The notes beneath the pieces are model-generated. The model did no database searches, was not told the DNA's origin, and saw only the letters and a program-made list of their open reading frames with translations. Source: Chloroflexota bacterium (GTDB lineage: Bacteria > Chloroflexota > Dehalococcoidia > Bin125). From it: a DNA stretch of 64,000 bases. Shown here in pieces: positions 35,214 to 43,795 of the stretch. Location: contig VXQT01000013.1 in assembly GCA_009838915.1 (NCBI GenBank), positions 62,001-126,000 on the forward strand, given 5' to 3'. Each line of letters begins with the position of its first letter. The first letter of the stretch is position 1. The position numbers and the translations under genes were made by a program.

Positions 35214-36845
35214 ATGCGGCCGATCGTAGATGTGGCAGCAGATCTGGGACTGTCGGCGGACGATCTGGACCTGTACGGACGCCACAAGGCCAAGCTGACC
35301 TCAGAAGCGATGGCGCGGCTGGACGAGCGGCCGCAGGGTGACCTGGTGTTGGTCACAGGAATGACGCCAACGACGGCGGGCGAAGGCAAGACGACCACCG
35401 CCATCGGTCTGACCCAGGCGCTGCGTCGGTCGGGCGCGAACGCGGCGGTCGCGCTGCGCGAGCCGTCGATGGGGCCGGTGTTCGGCATCAAGGGCGGCGG
35501 AACCGGCGGCGGCAACTCACAGGTGTTACCGGCCGACGACATCAATCTGCATTTCACCGGCGACCTGCATGCGGTGACGGCGGCCAACAACCTGCTCGCT
35601 GCGGCGATCGACAACTCGCTGTTTCACGGCAACGCGCTGGGACTCGACGCTCGGCGAATCACCTGGCGGCGCTGCCTGGATATGAATGACCGCGCTCTGC
35701 GCGGCGCCGTGATCGGCATGGGCGGAACCTCCGACGGGATCGTGCGGCAGGAGTCGTTCGACATCACGCCGGCCTCGGAGGTGATGGCGATCCTCTCGGT
35801 GGCGAGCGACCTCGACGATCTGCACCGCAGATTGGGCGATGTGATCGTGGGCTATACCGGCGCCACGCCGATTCAGCCCGTGACCTGCCGCGCACTCGAT
35901 GTGGACGGCGCGATGACGGTACTGCTCAAGGACGCGATCCGGCCCAATCTCGCCCAGACCGGCGAGGGCGGTCCAGCCCTCGTACATGGCGGCCCGTTCG
36001 CCAACATCGCACTCGGCTGCAACTCGATCGCCGCAACCCGCGCATCACTGGCAACCGCCGAGATCACTGTGACCGAGGCGGGCTTCGGCTCGGACCTGGG
36101 AGCGGAGAAGTTCTTCAACGTAGTCTCGCGGTTCGGCGGGTTCGAACCGCAGGCGGCGGTGATCGTCGCCACGGCGCGAGCGATCAAGCGGCACGGCGGA
36201 CGTCCCGCGCGCGAGTTGGAGGTCGAGGACCTCCAAGCGCTCGAAGCCGGGCTGCCCAACCTGGACGCGCACATCGACAACGTGACCAAGCACGGCGTGA
36301 TCCCGATTGTCGCCGTCAACCGCTTCCTCTCCGACACGCAGGCCGAGTTGGACGCCGTGCTGGCCCACTGCCGACGGCGCGGCGTGCGAGCGGCGATCGC
36401 CGACCCCTACGGCGGCGCCGGCGAGGCCTGCATGGACCTGGCCGCCCAGGTGCGCGAAGCGCTGGCCGGTGAGCGGCCGCCGTTCACGCGCCTGTACGAG
36501 CTGGAGCAGCCGCTGCGCGAGAAGATTGAGACGGTCGCGCGCGAGGTCTACGGCGCGGGCTCGGTCTCGTTCGCGCGGCTGGCGGAACTCACGCTGCGCC
36601 GCGCGCGCCGTCTGGGCCAGGAAGATTGGCCGGTCTGCATCGCCAAGACTCAGTACTCGCTGTCCGACGATCCGGGCCGCCTGGGCCGGCCGACCGACCA
36701 CGAGTTCACGGTGCGCGACGTGCGCCCTTCGGCCGGGGCGGGATTCGTGGTCATCATCTCGGGCGAGATCATGACCATGCCCGGATTGCCGCGATCTCCG
36801 GCGGCGACCCAGTTCGATTACACGGCCGAATCCCACACGACCTGA
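35214..36845 (+). CDS. fhs: Formate-tetrahydrofolate ligase
   Basis: A 543-residue ATP-dependent ligase that makes 10-formyl-THF from formate. The P-loop is TPTTAGEGKTTTAIGL. Other signatures are REPSMGPVFGIKGGGTGGG, the FDITPASEVMAILSVA segment and the EAGFGSDLGAEKF block. It is near full length (about 555 usual). GAGAGGTG precedes the ATG. It links formate to one-carbon metabolism. A formate dehydrogenase-like diaphorase pair lies at 17-20 kb, though no direct genetic link is visible. Confidence 0.95.
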   Translation: MRPIVDVAADLGLSADDLDLYGRHKAKLTSEAMARLDERPQGDLVLVTGMTPTTAGEGKTTTAIGLTQALRRSGANAAVALREPSMGPVFGIKGGGTGGGNSQVLPADDINLHFTGDLHAVTAANNLLAAAIDNSLFHGNALGLDARRITWRRCLDMNDRALRGAVIGMGGTSDGIVRQESFDITPASEVMAILSVASDLDDLHRRLGDVIVGYTGATPIQPVTCRALDVDGAMTVLLKDAIRPNLAQTGEGGPALVHGGPFANIALGCNSIAATRASLATAEITVTEAGFGSDLGAEKFFNVVSRFGGFEPQAAVIVATARAIKRHGGRPARELEVEDLQALEAGLPNLDAHIDNVTKHGVIPIVAVNRFLSDTQAELDAVLAHCRRRGVRAAIADPYGGAGEACMDLAAQVREALAGERPPFTRLYELEQPLREKIETVAREVYGAGSVSFARLAELTLRRARRLGQEDWPVCIAKTQYSLSDDPGRLGRPTDHEFTVRDVRPSAGAGFVVIISGEIMTMPGLPRSPAATQFDYTAESHTT

Positions 36846-36856
36846 GCGAAGACGCT

Positions 36857-37801
36857 ATGCCCGAGTTCCGCAACATCTTCTCCGGTAATCCTCTTGATCG
36901 CGAGGCGGCCCGTCGCCGCGATGAGTCCTGGGTCACCGAACGGCTCGACGACCCGGACGCGCTCTTCCTGCCATTGCGCGACCTCACCTTTCCCATGCAT
37001 CAGGAAGGCGAAGGCATGCGGCTCGCCTGGTCGCCGCTGCCGAGTGATGCGGACGTCGAGCGGCATCCACCGCTCTTGCTCGGCACGAGTGACGGAACGG
37101 CGCGATTCGCCATCGACGCGGCCGCAGCGCCGGATCGGTTCGCGCTGCCGGAAGATGCGACGTTCATGGACCTGCGCGCCGCGGCGCCCGTGCTCGACGC
37201 GGACGACGCCGGCATCGCCGCCCAGGCGCGCTCATTCCTTGACTGGCATCAGCGCCACGGCTTCTGCGCCGTCTGCGGCGAGCCGACGCGGCACGTGCAG
37301 GGCGGCATCTATCGCACATGCACCGTCTGTCCCGCCGAGCACTTTCCCCGAACCGATCCGGTCGTAATCACGGTCGTGATCGACACCGAGCGCGAACGCT
37401 GTTTGCTCGGGCGCCAGGCCTCCTGGCCGCCGGGCATGTTTTCGGCGTTGGCCGGCTTCATTGACCACGGTGAGTCGATCGAGGATGCGGTCCGCCGCGA
37501 AGTGGCCGAGGAGTCGGGCATCGAGGCAGTCAACGTCCGTTATCACTCGTCCCAGCCCTGGCCGTTCCCGTCGTCGCTGATGATCGGCTGCCTCGCCGAT
37601 GCGGGCAGCTCCGAGATCAACTACGACGAGTGGGAGATGGATGATGTGCAGTGGTTTACTCGGGATGAAATCGACCATTCGCTGGGACAACCGGCGGCGC
37701 AACTCGGTGAGCCCGGACTGCCCGAGGGCGCCCTCTCGCTGCCCGGCCCGATGGCGATCGCGCACACGCTGATCACGGCCTGGGCCCGCGGCGACGTGTA
37801 A
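36857..37801 (+). CDS. nudC: NADH pyrophosphatase/NAD-cap hydrolase NudC
   Basis: A 314-residue NudC-type Nudix enzyme that cleaves NADH to NMNH and AMP and can remove NAD caps from RNA. It has an N-terminal beta domain, a zinc ribbon (FCAVCGEP and CTVCPAEHFPR), the Nudix box GFIDHGESIEDAVRREVAEESGI, and the NudC-specific SQPWPFPSSLMIGC. ATG 36857 is 11 bases after fhs, so the two are probably one operon. The track start runs back into fhs. Confidence 0.94.
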   Translation: MPEFRNIFSGNPLDREAARRRDESWVTERLDDPDALFLPLRDLTFPMHQEGEGMRLAWSPLPSDADVERHPPLLLGTSDGTARFAIDAAAAPDRFALPEDATFMDLRAAAPVLDADDAGIAAQARSFLDWHQRHGFCAVCGEPTRHVQGGIYRTCTVCPAEHFPRTDPVVITVVIDTERERCLLGRQASWPPGMFSALAGFIDHGESIEDAVRREVAEESGIEAVNVRYHSSQPWPFPSSLMIGCLADAGSSEINYDEWEMDDVQWFTRDEIDHSLGQPAAQLGEPGLPEGALSLPGPMAIAHTLITAWARGDV

Positions 37802-37870
37802 CCGAAGTGTCGCGTTCGGCCGCCGGATCAATCAGACCGTTCGCGGTACCGCCGCCGCGCCTTGCCGCTG

Positions 37871-37876
37871 TAGGCT
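37871..37876 (+). promoter_or_regulatory. -10 box for leaderless thioredoxin-like lipoprotein gene
   Basis: TAGGCT lies 7 nt upstream of ATG 37884. Confidence 0.4.
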
Positions 37877-37883
37877 CGATTCC

Positions 37884-39500
37884 ATGAACCACATTCGCCA
37901 CGCCCTCCTGCTCATCACCGCCACGGCGCTTCTAACTGCGCTCGCCCTGGCTTGTTCCTCCGACGACCCGCCGTCACAGCCAACGACCGAGGCCCCGGCG
38001 GAACAGGTACAGCAGGCCCAGCAGATGGATCCTCCCGAGCAGTCGCAGCCGTCCAGCCCGACATCTCAGTCCCAGGAAGTCCAGGAACAGCAGGCCGCAG
38101 GCGAATCGACCGATGTGCAGCAACCGGAAGAGTCGCAGGCGCAGCAGTCAGCGAGCTCGTCGAGCGACGATCAGGAGACCGAGACGACAGTCTCCGTGCC
38201 CGCCGAACAAACAACGCAGCAAGCAGAGGACGAATCCGACACGCAGTCGGACACCGACGAAATGCAGCAGCAGGAGCAGCCTCTGGAGGACGCCGAACAA
38301 ACGGCTCCGTCCCAGCCGGAGACGGACGACGAGCAGCAGAAGCCTGCGGCTGAGTCGGTAGCGGAAGAGGATGCCGAGCAGGACCAACAGCAGAGCGAAT
38401 CCTCGGAACGCGAGCGACTGCAACTTCGGGCGGCCGAGATCGCGGCCCGGGCGACGGTCAGCGACCTGGTCGGCATCAACGCCTGGCTCAACGGCGAGGA
38501 AACGACCGTCGCACTCGAGCTGGCCAAGGGCAACGTCGTCCTGGTCGACTTCTGGACCTACACCTGCATCAACTGCGTGCGCACGCTGCCCTTCCTCACC
38601 GCCTGGGACGAGAAGTACCGCGACCACGGCCTCGTCATCATCGGAGTCCATACTCCCGAGTTTGAGTTCGAGAAGCGCCTCGATAATGTGCGCGCGGCCA
38701 ATGCAGAACACGGCGTCGAGTACCTCGTCGCGATCGACAACGACTACGCCACCTGGCGAGCGTTTCAGGGTCGACGGGGATTCTGGCCGCGTAAGTTCCT
38801 GATCGGACCGACAGCCGACGGCTCGCCGATGGGCGTTCGCTACGACCACCTCGGTGAAGGCGACTATGAGGAGACGGAGGTCCAGATTCGGGCCGCGCTC
38901 GAAGCGGTCGGCAAGGACTTGTCCAACGTTCCGTTCGGCGTCGATGTCGCCGTGCCCGACCGCTCCGATGTCGCGCGCGGGGTTCAGACGCGAGAACTGT
39001 ACGGCGGCTGGAGCCGGAACGTCGGCGGCGGCGGACCCTACGCCGGTCAGGAGGATTACTTCCTTGCCGGGCTCGGCGCGGAGTACCTGTACCGCGACGT
39101 GGATCCGGAGGACCGGCTGCATAACGTCTGGTATCTCGAGGGTCTCTGGCGCGCGGAGAACCAGGCCATCGCCCATGCGCGGACGACTGAGCATCTCGAG
39201 GACTACATGGCGATGATCGTCCGTGCTCGGACGGTCAATGTGGTGCTGACCGTGGCGGAGGACGGCCAGCCCTACGACGTCTACATTCAGTTCAACGACG
39301 ACTGGGTGCAGCCTGATTTCGCCGGTGAGCACATCCAGTGGGACTCCCAGGGACGGTCGTTCGTCCGAGTCAACGAGAACGACCTGTTCCGGCTGCTGTT
39401 CTTCGAAGATTTCAGCGAAGGCGAGCTGAAACTGAGCTCCAACTCCGATCAGTTGCGTATCTTCGCGTTCACGTTCGGGTCCTACATCGGCGGCGAATAG
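37884..39500 (+). CDS. Thioredoxin-domain lipoprotein (DipZ/TlpA-like) with long acidic/Gln tether
   Basis: A 538-residue lipoprotein. The signal peptide has lipobox LALACSS (Cys about 24). A low-complexity Gln/Glu/Ser/Asp tether of about 145 residues follows. The thioredoxin fold has the redox pair C228-I-N-C231 in WTYTCINCVRTLPF, as in the C-terminal part of DipZ. A C-terminal domain of about 150 residues resembles the beta-rich module often attached to DipZ-type thioredoxins (RTVNVVLTVAEDGQPYDVYIQFN). It is an extracytoplasmic thiol-disulfide enzyme. The next gene encodes a second thioredoxin-like lipoprotein. Confidence 0.87.
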   Translation: MNHIRHALLLITATALLTALALACSSDDPPSQPTTEAPAEQVQQAQQMDPPEQSQPSSPTSQSQEVQEQQAAGESTDVQQPEESQAQQSASSSSDDQETETTVSVPAEQTTQQAEDESDTQSDTDEMQQQEQPLEDAEQTAPSQPETDDEQQKPAAESVAEEDAEQDQQQSESSERERLQLRAAEIAARATVSDLVGINAWLNGEETTVALELAKGNVVLVDFWTYTCINCVRTLPFLTAWDEKYRDHGLVIIGVHTPEFEFEKRLDNVRAANAEHGVEYLVAIDNDYATWRAFQGRRGFWPRKFLIGPTADGSPMGVRYDHLGEGDYEETEVQIRAALEAVGKDLSNVPFGVDVAVPDRSDVARGVQTRELYGGWSRNVGGGGPYAGQEDYFLAGLGAEYLYRDVDPEDRLHNVWYLEGLWRAENQAIAHARTTEHLEDYMAMIVRARTVNVVLTVAEDGQPYDVYIQFNDDWVQPDFAGEHIQWDSQGRSFVRVNENDLFRLLFFEDFSEGELKLSSNSDQLRIFAFTFGSYIGGE

Positions 39501-39540
39501 CGAGCGGCGATCTACAGAGTTCTGACGAGCGAGGCGTTCC

Positions 39541-40770
39541 ATGACTTTCAAGCGAAGTTGGTCGGCAATGCGGCGTCCGCTGGCGATTACGGGTGTGGCT
39601 ACATCGGCGCTGCTGGTGCTGGCGGCCTGCGCATCGAACGGCGCCGATCAGCAACAGCAACAGCAAGATCAGGACAGTGCCATTGCGCAGCCGGCTGAGA
39701 CTCAGTCAAGCGAATCCGCAGGCGACGCCCAGTCCGGCGCGGAGTCGACCCAGCGGTCCGAGTCGACTCGAGGCACGATTGGCACCGTCCGCTCATCCGC
39801 CGAGGCGCAGCAGCAATCGCAAGCTGCACAGTCCGACCAGCAGGCAGCAGGCGAACAACAGGGGACACCACAGCAGGACGACGGCATGGGGGGCATGGAT
39901 GGCGGTACGGCGGTCGCCATAGCCGATCAGGCCAGCTACAACGAACTCAGCCCGCGCTTGCAGTTGCTTCGCGACTCCGGCTACCCCGTCTATCTCTCCG
40001 GCGAATACATCATCGCCCTCGGCACGCCAGATCTCTCTCCGGGCATGCACCGCATCTCTGTGGTTATCGAAGGACCGGTTGGTTTGGTCGAGTTTCCGGC
40101 AATCGCAGTGACCGTCCTGCCCGAAGACTCGCCCGGCGAGATGCGCGAGGTGATCGCAAGATTCTCTCGCTTCCCCGACGGCGTGCGCGGTTTCCATGTA
40201 ACCGCCATCGACTTCACACAGGCGGGACGCTGGAACCTGATCCTGCACATCCCGGCGGAGGACGGATTTGCCGACGTTGGTCTCGCGCTGGACATCGCAG
40301 AGGACACCTCCGCGCCGTCCGTTGGCGACGCCGCGCCGGCGTCGGCCAGCCGCACGCTGCTCGATGTGCCGAACATCGCCGACCTCTCGACCGGCGAGAC
40401 ACCCGATCCTGGCCTGTACTTAATTTCGGTCGCCGACGCGCTCCAGGCCGGTAAGCCGTTCGTGGTCGTCTTCGCCTCGCCCGGCTTCTGTACTAATGCA
40501 TTCTGCGGACCCCAGGCCGAAGTGCTCTCCGAGGTCCGCGAGCGCCATGGCGACGACGCCAACTACATCCACATCGACCTGTACGAGAATCCCGAGCAGG
40601 TCCGCCTGGGCGAGGAGCCGATCGAGACGCCAATCCTTGAGGAGTGGGGTCTGCACACCGACGAGTGGACCTTCGTGGTCAACGCCGAAGGCGTCGTGGT
40701 CGCCCGCTTCGAAGCCTTCGCCCCGTTCGACGAAGTCGAGGCGGCGCTGGCGACGCTGCTTGAGGGCTAG
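39541..40770 (+). CDS. Thioredoxin-like lipoprotein with Cx4C motif
   Basis: A 409-residue lipoprotein with signal and lipobox LVLAACAS (Cys about 30). A Gln/Ser tether runs to about residue 120 and a beta-rich domain follows at about 130-265. The C-terminal thioredoxin-like domain has FASPGFCTNAFCGPQAEVLSEV. Its two cysteines, C317 and C322, are four residues apart rather than two as in classical thioredoxins, so the redox chemistry may differ or the pair may bind metal. It lies 40 bases after the DipZ-like gene on the same strand. Its TAG shares CTAG with the TAG of the convergent rhodanese. Confidence 0.8.
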   Translation: MTFKRSWSAMRRPLAITGVATSALLVLAACASNGADQQQQQQDQDSAIAQPAETQSSESAGDAQSGAESTQRSESTRGTIGTVRSSAEAQQQSQAAQSDQQAAGEQQGTPQQDDGMGGMDGGTAVAIADQASYNELSPRLQLLRDSGYPVYLSGEYIIALGTPDLSPGMHRISVVIEGPVGLVEFPAIAVTVLPEDSPGEMREVIARFSRFPDGVRGFHVTAIDFTQAGRWNLILHIPAEDGFADVGLALDIAEDTSAPSVGDAAPASASRTLLDVPNIADLSTGETPDPGLYLISVADALQAGKPFVVVFASPGFCTNAFCGPQAEVLSEVRERHGDDANYIHIDLYENPEQVRLGEEPIETPILEEWGLHTDEWTFVVNAEGVVVARFEAFAPFDEVEAALATLLEG

Positions 40771-41621
40771 TCCTCCGGCGTCTCAATCGGGTGATCGAGC
40801 GCGTTGCCGTACTCGTGCCAGGAGGCGTCATAGTTGCGGCTCCGGTTGTACCCCAGGAGCTGCAGGAGCCAGAATCCGTGCGCCGCACGGATGCCGCCCT
40901 GTCAATATGTGGTCACCGTCTTGTCCGGCGTGATGCCCAGGTCGGCCAGCATGGCGCGCAACTCGGCCGGCGGCTTGAGCGTGCGCACGGGCTCTTCCAG
41001 CGTCTCCAACCACTCGAGATGTACGGCGCCGGGAATGCGGCCGCCGCGCTGGGTGCCGCGCCGGTTTGCGCCAGTCCACTCGCCTTCCGATCGGACATCC
41101 CAGAAGACGTGGTTGTCGTCGGCAAGCGCGTCGGGGATGTCGTGCAGTCGGCAGATCGAGTCGTCATGCGGCGCGGACGGCGTCGGATACTCCACAGCCC
41201 TCGGGCGCAGGTTCTGGCGAGACAGCGGTCTGCCTTCGGCGTACCACTTGTCCAGACCGCCGTGCAGGATCTTGAAGTTGGTGTGCCCGAAGCGGTCGAA
41301 CGTCCACCAGGTCCGCGCGGCGTAGAGCGAGCCCGAGCCGTCGTATCCGACTACCGTGGTTTCGGGCGTGATCCCCAGTCGACCAACCAGTTGCGCCCAC
41401 TGCTCGGGATCGGTCATCCCGTAGATCTGCGAGTCGTCTCGCGGATCGGTCTTCCAGTAGCGCGACAGCGACCAGACCGCGCCGGGGATGTGCAGGCGCA
41501 GGTAGGCGTCGAGCAGATCGCAATCGAGCACGACCACATCGTCGTCGTCAATGTGTTCGGCCAACCAGTCGGTTTCGCAGATCAGTTCGGGGCGCGCCCA
41601 GCCGTCAGCGTTGCTTGTCAT
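40767..41621 (-). CDS. Rhodanese-type sulfurtransferase, probable selenoprotein (in-frame TGA at the active site)
   Basis: A two-domain thiosulfate/3-mercaptopyruvate sulfurtransferase-like protein of 284 residues when TGA 40902-40904 is read through as Sec240. The N-terminal domain (about 15-130) is of the inactive type (YDGSGSLYAARTWW). The C-terminal domain reads KTVTTY-U-QGGIRAAHGFWLLQLLGYNRSRNYDASWHEYGNALDHPIE, so the TGA exactly replaces the catalytic Cys of the CxGGIRA loop. Sequence after the TGA is fully conserved in character and ends at TAG 40767-40769, overlapping the neighbour's stop. A hairpin fitting a bacterial SECIS follows the TGA. Alternatives are a nonsense mutation or a base error. 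Confidence 0.85.
40874..40892 (-). promoter_or_regulatory. Probable bacterial SECIS hairpin
   Basis: On the mRNA, the TGA is followed after 9 nt by AUCCGUGC-GGC-GCACGGAU, a perfect 8-bp stem whose 3-nt loop begins with G. The loop starts 17 nt after the TGA, within the spacing known for bacterial SECIS elements. CAGG/CCUG below the main stem could add a lower helix. Confidence 0.75.
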
Positions 41622-41676
41622 CGACTCTCTCTCCCGCCCGTGTCGTGTTGCATACAGACTTCATTTCCCGCGTAGG

Positions 41677-43167
41677 CTACTCCGACGCACCACCGCCGGA
41701 CTGTTCCGCTTCGCCCTCGCCCTCATCGTCGGACGACACTTCCTGTGGGCCCGATTCCTGTTGGTTCTCGGCGCCGGCCGAAGGATCGTACTCGCCACGC
41801 AGGTACTCAATCGCGACGAAGAGCTGGATGTCCTGGCCAGCCTCGAAGCCGGTATCGGGCAATGCAATCTCGATGTCGGGTGCGATCCCCACCCCTTCCA
41901 CCGGTTCGCTGTCGGGTGTCAGGTATCGGGCGATCGAGACGTAAAGCACGCTGCCGTCCGAGAGTTGGCGTGGAATGTTCACGGTGCCCTTACCCGTAGT
42001 TTTCGTGCCAATCAGCACCGCGCGCCCCTGGTCGCGCAACGCCGCGGCCATCACTTCGGCGCCGGAGGCGCTGCCCTCGTTGATCAGCAGCACCAGTTGC
42101 AGGTCCAGCCCGGCCCCGCCGGCGCTGTCACGGAAGATCTCTTCCTCTCCCAGGCGGTCGATCTGACGCAACACGATGCCCTCGTCCATGAACTCACCGG
42201 TCGTTTGGACCGTCGCGCGCAGCAAACCTCCCGGATTGCCGCGCAGGTCGATGATCAGTTGGTCCAGACCCGCGTTGCTTGCCGCGTCGAGCAGGTCGAT
42301 CAGCTCATCGCGGGTGCGCTCGGTGAATTGGGAAATCAGGATGTAGCCGATGTCGGCGACCGGCTGCCCGGAGCGGTCGGTGATCGGAAGCGATTCCACG
42401 CTGGGCACCACGATCCGGTCGCGAGTGACGACGATCAGCTCTTCCTCGCCGTCGGCATGGCGCACCAGGAGTTCCACGTCGGTGCCTCTCGGACCGCGAA
42501 TGACCGCGACCGCCTGCTCCAGGCTCCAGCCTTCCGTCGACTCGCCGTTGACTTCGAGGATGATGTCGCCCGGTCGCAGACCCGACTCCTGGGCCGGCGA
42601 TCCGTTGAACGGGCGCACGATGATGATCGCACCGTCAACCATGTTGACGGTCGCGCCGATGCCTTCGAACGACCCACCAATGTCCTCGCTGCCGAGTCGG
42701 TAGCGTTCTGCGTCGATGAACACCGTGTGTTCATCGCCTAGTGCGTCGAGGATGCCGTTGATCGCCGCTTCGCGCGCGTCAAGGGACTCGAACCTGGCCG
42801 GCTCGACGAATTCCCGATCAAGGACATCGACAATCTCATCGAGCAACGCAAAGCGAGACTCACGGCCCGGCGCTGCTTCGGCTCGGTCTTCTTGCTCGTC
42901 ATCGCCGCCAGCCGGCTGGACCGCGGCGGGGATGCCGGCGGGACCGGAGCCGTCGCGCGAGCTGCGCAGGAACTGTCCGTAGTCGTCGCTGGCGTCGATC
43001 ACCCGCATCACGCCGATGCCGAGTGCGAAGGCCGCGCCGATCATGACGAAGATCAGCAGCGCAATCGAGCCGCGGCCCGGTCCGTCGCTCCCGTTCGATG
43101 ATTCCGGAACCACAGCACGCCGACTCGGCTCACCCCCGGCCGGCGGGTCCCATCGCAACTCCGACAT
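41677..43167 (-). CDS. C-terminal processing protease, PDZ + S41 peptidase
   Basis: A 496-residue membrane-anchored protease of the CtpA type. An N-terminal transmembrane anchor (SIALLIFVMIGAAFALGIGVM) is followed by a helical region, a PDZ domain (NMVDGAIIIVRPFNGSPAQESGLRPGDIILEV) and the S41 domain. The catalytic Ser lies in NEGSASGAEVMAAALRD and the general-base Lys in GTKTTGKGTVN. It would cleave exported proteins near their C-termini. It ends with an acidic Gly/Glu/Ser tail. ATG 43167 has GGAGG upstream; the track start is 30 bases too early. Confidence 0.92.
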   Translation of the reverse strand: MSELRWDPPAGGEPSRRAVVPESSNGSDGPGRGSIALLIFVMIGAAFALGIGVMRVIDASDDYGQFLRSSRDGSGPAGIPAAVQPAGGDDEQEDRAEAAPGRESRFALLDEIVDVLDREFVEPARFESLDAREAAINGILDALGDEHTVFIDAERYRLGSEDIGGSFEGIGATVNMVDGAIIIVRPFNGSPAQESGLRPGDIILEVNGESTEGWSLEQAVAVIRGPRGTDVELLVRHADGEEELIVVTRDRIVVPSVESLPITDRSGQPVADIGYILISQFTERTRDELIDLLDAASNAGLDQLIIDLRGNPGGLLRATVQTTGEFMDEGIVLRQIDRLGEEEIFRDSAGGAGLDLQLVLLINEGSASGAEVMAAALRDQGRAVLIGTKTTGKGTVNIPRQLSDGSVLYVSIARYLTPDSEPVEGVGIAPDIEIALPDTGFEAGQDIQLFVAIEYLRGEYDPSAGAENQQESGPQEVSSDDEGEGEAEQSGGGASE

Positions 43168-43308
43168 CTGCCTCCGCCTCTCAGCGCCGTCTCGCAACGC
43201 GCAGGCGTCGACTCCATGTCAACGCCGCTCGATGTCTGTATCATCGCATCCAAATTACAGTGATCCCCGAGCAACGACGATACTCGCGGGAGACCAAAGG
43301 AGACCGCC

Positions 43309-43698
43309 ATGCCAGCCGTTGCCGGATACAGTCACGTCGCCATCTGCGTGTCGAGCGTGGAGTCGTCGCGGCGCTTCTACGGGGAGCAGCTCGGATTGGG
43401 TGAGATCGATCGCCCCGACTTCGGCTTCCCCGGGGCCTGGTACGAGGTTGGCGCGTTGCAGCTTCACCTGATGGAACGAAAGCTGGAATCCGACGTTGAG
43501 GGCATCGGACCGCACTTCGCGCTCTACATCCCGACCGATGACTTCCACAGCGAAGTCGAGCGGTTGCGCTCCGAAGGCGTCTCGATCATGGTCGAGCCGA
43601 ACCAGCGCGACAACGACGGCATCTGGGCCGCGTTCTGCAAGGATCCCGACGGCAACATCATCGAACTGACCGACATGGGTCCTGACCACCACAAGTAG
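43309..43698 (+). CDS. VOC/glyoxalase-family protein
   Basis: A 129-residue vicinal-oxygen-chelate protein with paired beta-alpha-beta-beta-beta units. It starts GYSHVAICVSSVESSRRFYGEQLGL and ends AAFCKDPDGNIIELTDMGP with the metal-binding Glu. Such proteins act on methylglyoxal adducts, extradiol substrates or methylmalonyl-CoA; this one cannot be assigned. AAAGGAGA precedes the ATG. Confidence 0.88.
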   Translation: MPAVAGYSHVAICVSSVESSRRFYGEQLGLGEIDRPDFGFPGAWYEVGALQLHLMERKLESDVEGIGPHFALYIPTDDFHSEVERLRSEGVSIMVEPNQRDNDGIWAAFCKDPDGNIIELTDMGPDHHK

Positions 43699-43783
43699 AT
43701 CTCATCTCCCTCATCGTCGTTCCTCGTGTTATCGGGAATCTCACTCGCACCGTTCGACTCAGGGCCGTCGGCGGGACTACGCC

Positions 43784-43789
43784 TACGCT
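43784..43789 (+). promoter_or_regulatory. -10 box for leaderless malonyltransferase-like gene
   Basis: TACGCT lies 6 nt before GTG 43796, and no ribosome binding site is visible. Confidence 0.4.
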
Positions 43790-43795
43790 TAATCT

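Noticed and set aside
40767-40904. Rhodanese as a simple truncated gene or pseudogene
   Set aside because: The stop falls precisely on the catalytic Cys codon, the remaining 44 codons are intact and a SECIS-like hairpin follows. Recoding explains more than decay, though a read error is not excluded.
41551-42741. Long plus-strand ORF of 396 aa opposite the S41 protease
   Set aside because: No recognisable motifs, and it is antisense to a clearly conserved PDZ/S41 gene. High GC makes long antisense frames common.
43697-43795. Riboswitch upstream of the FabD-like gene
   Set aside because: No stable fold or known aptamer motif, and the predicted transcript is leaderless.
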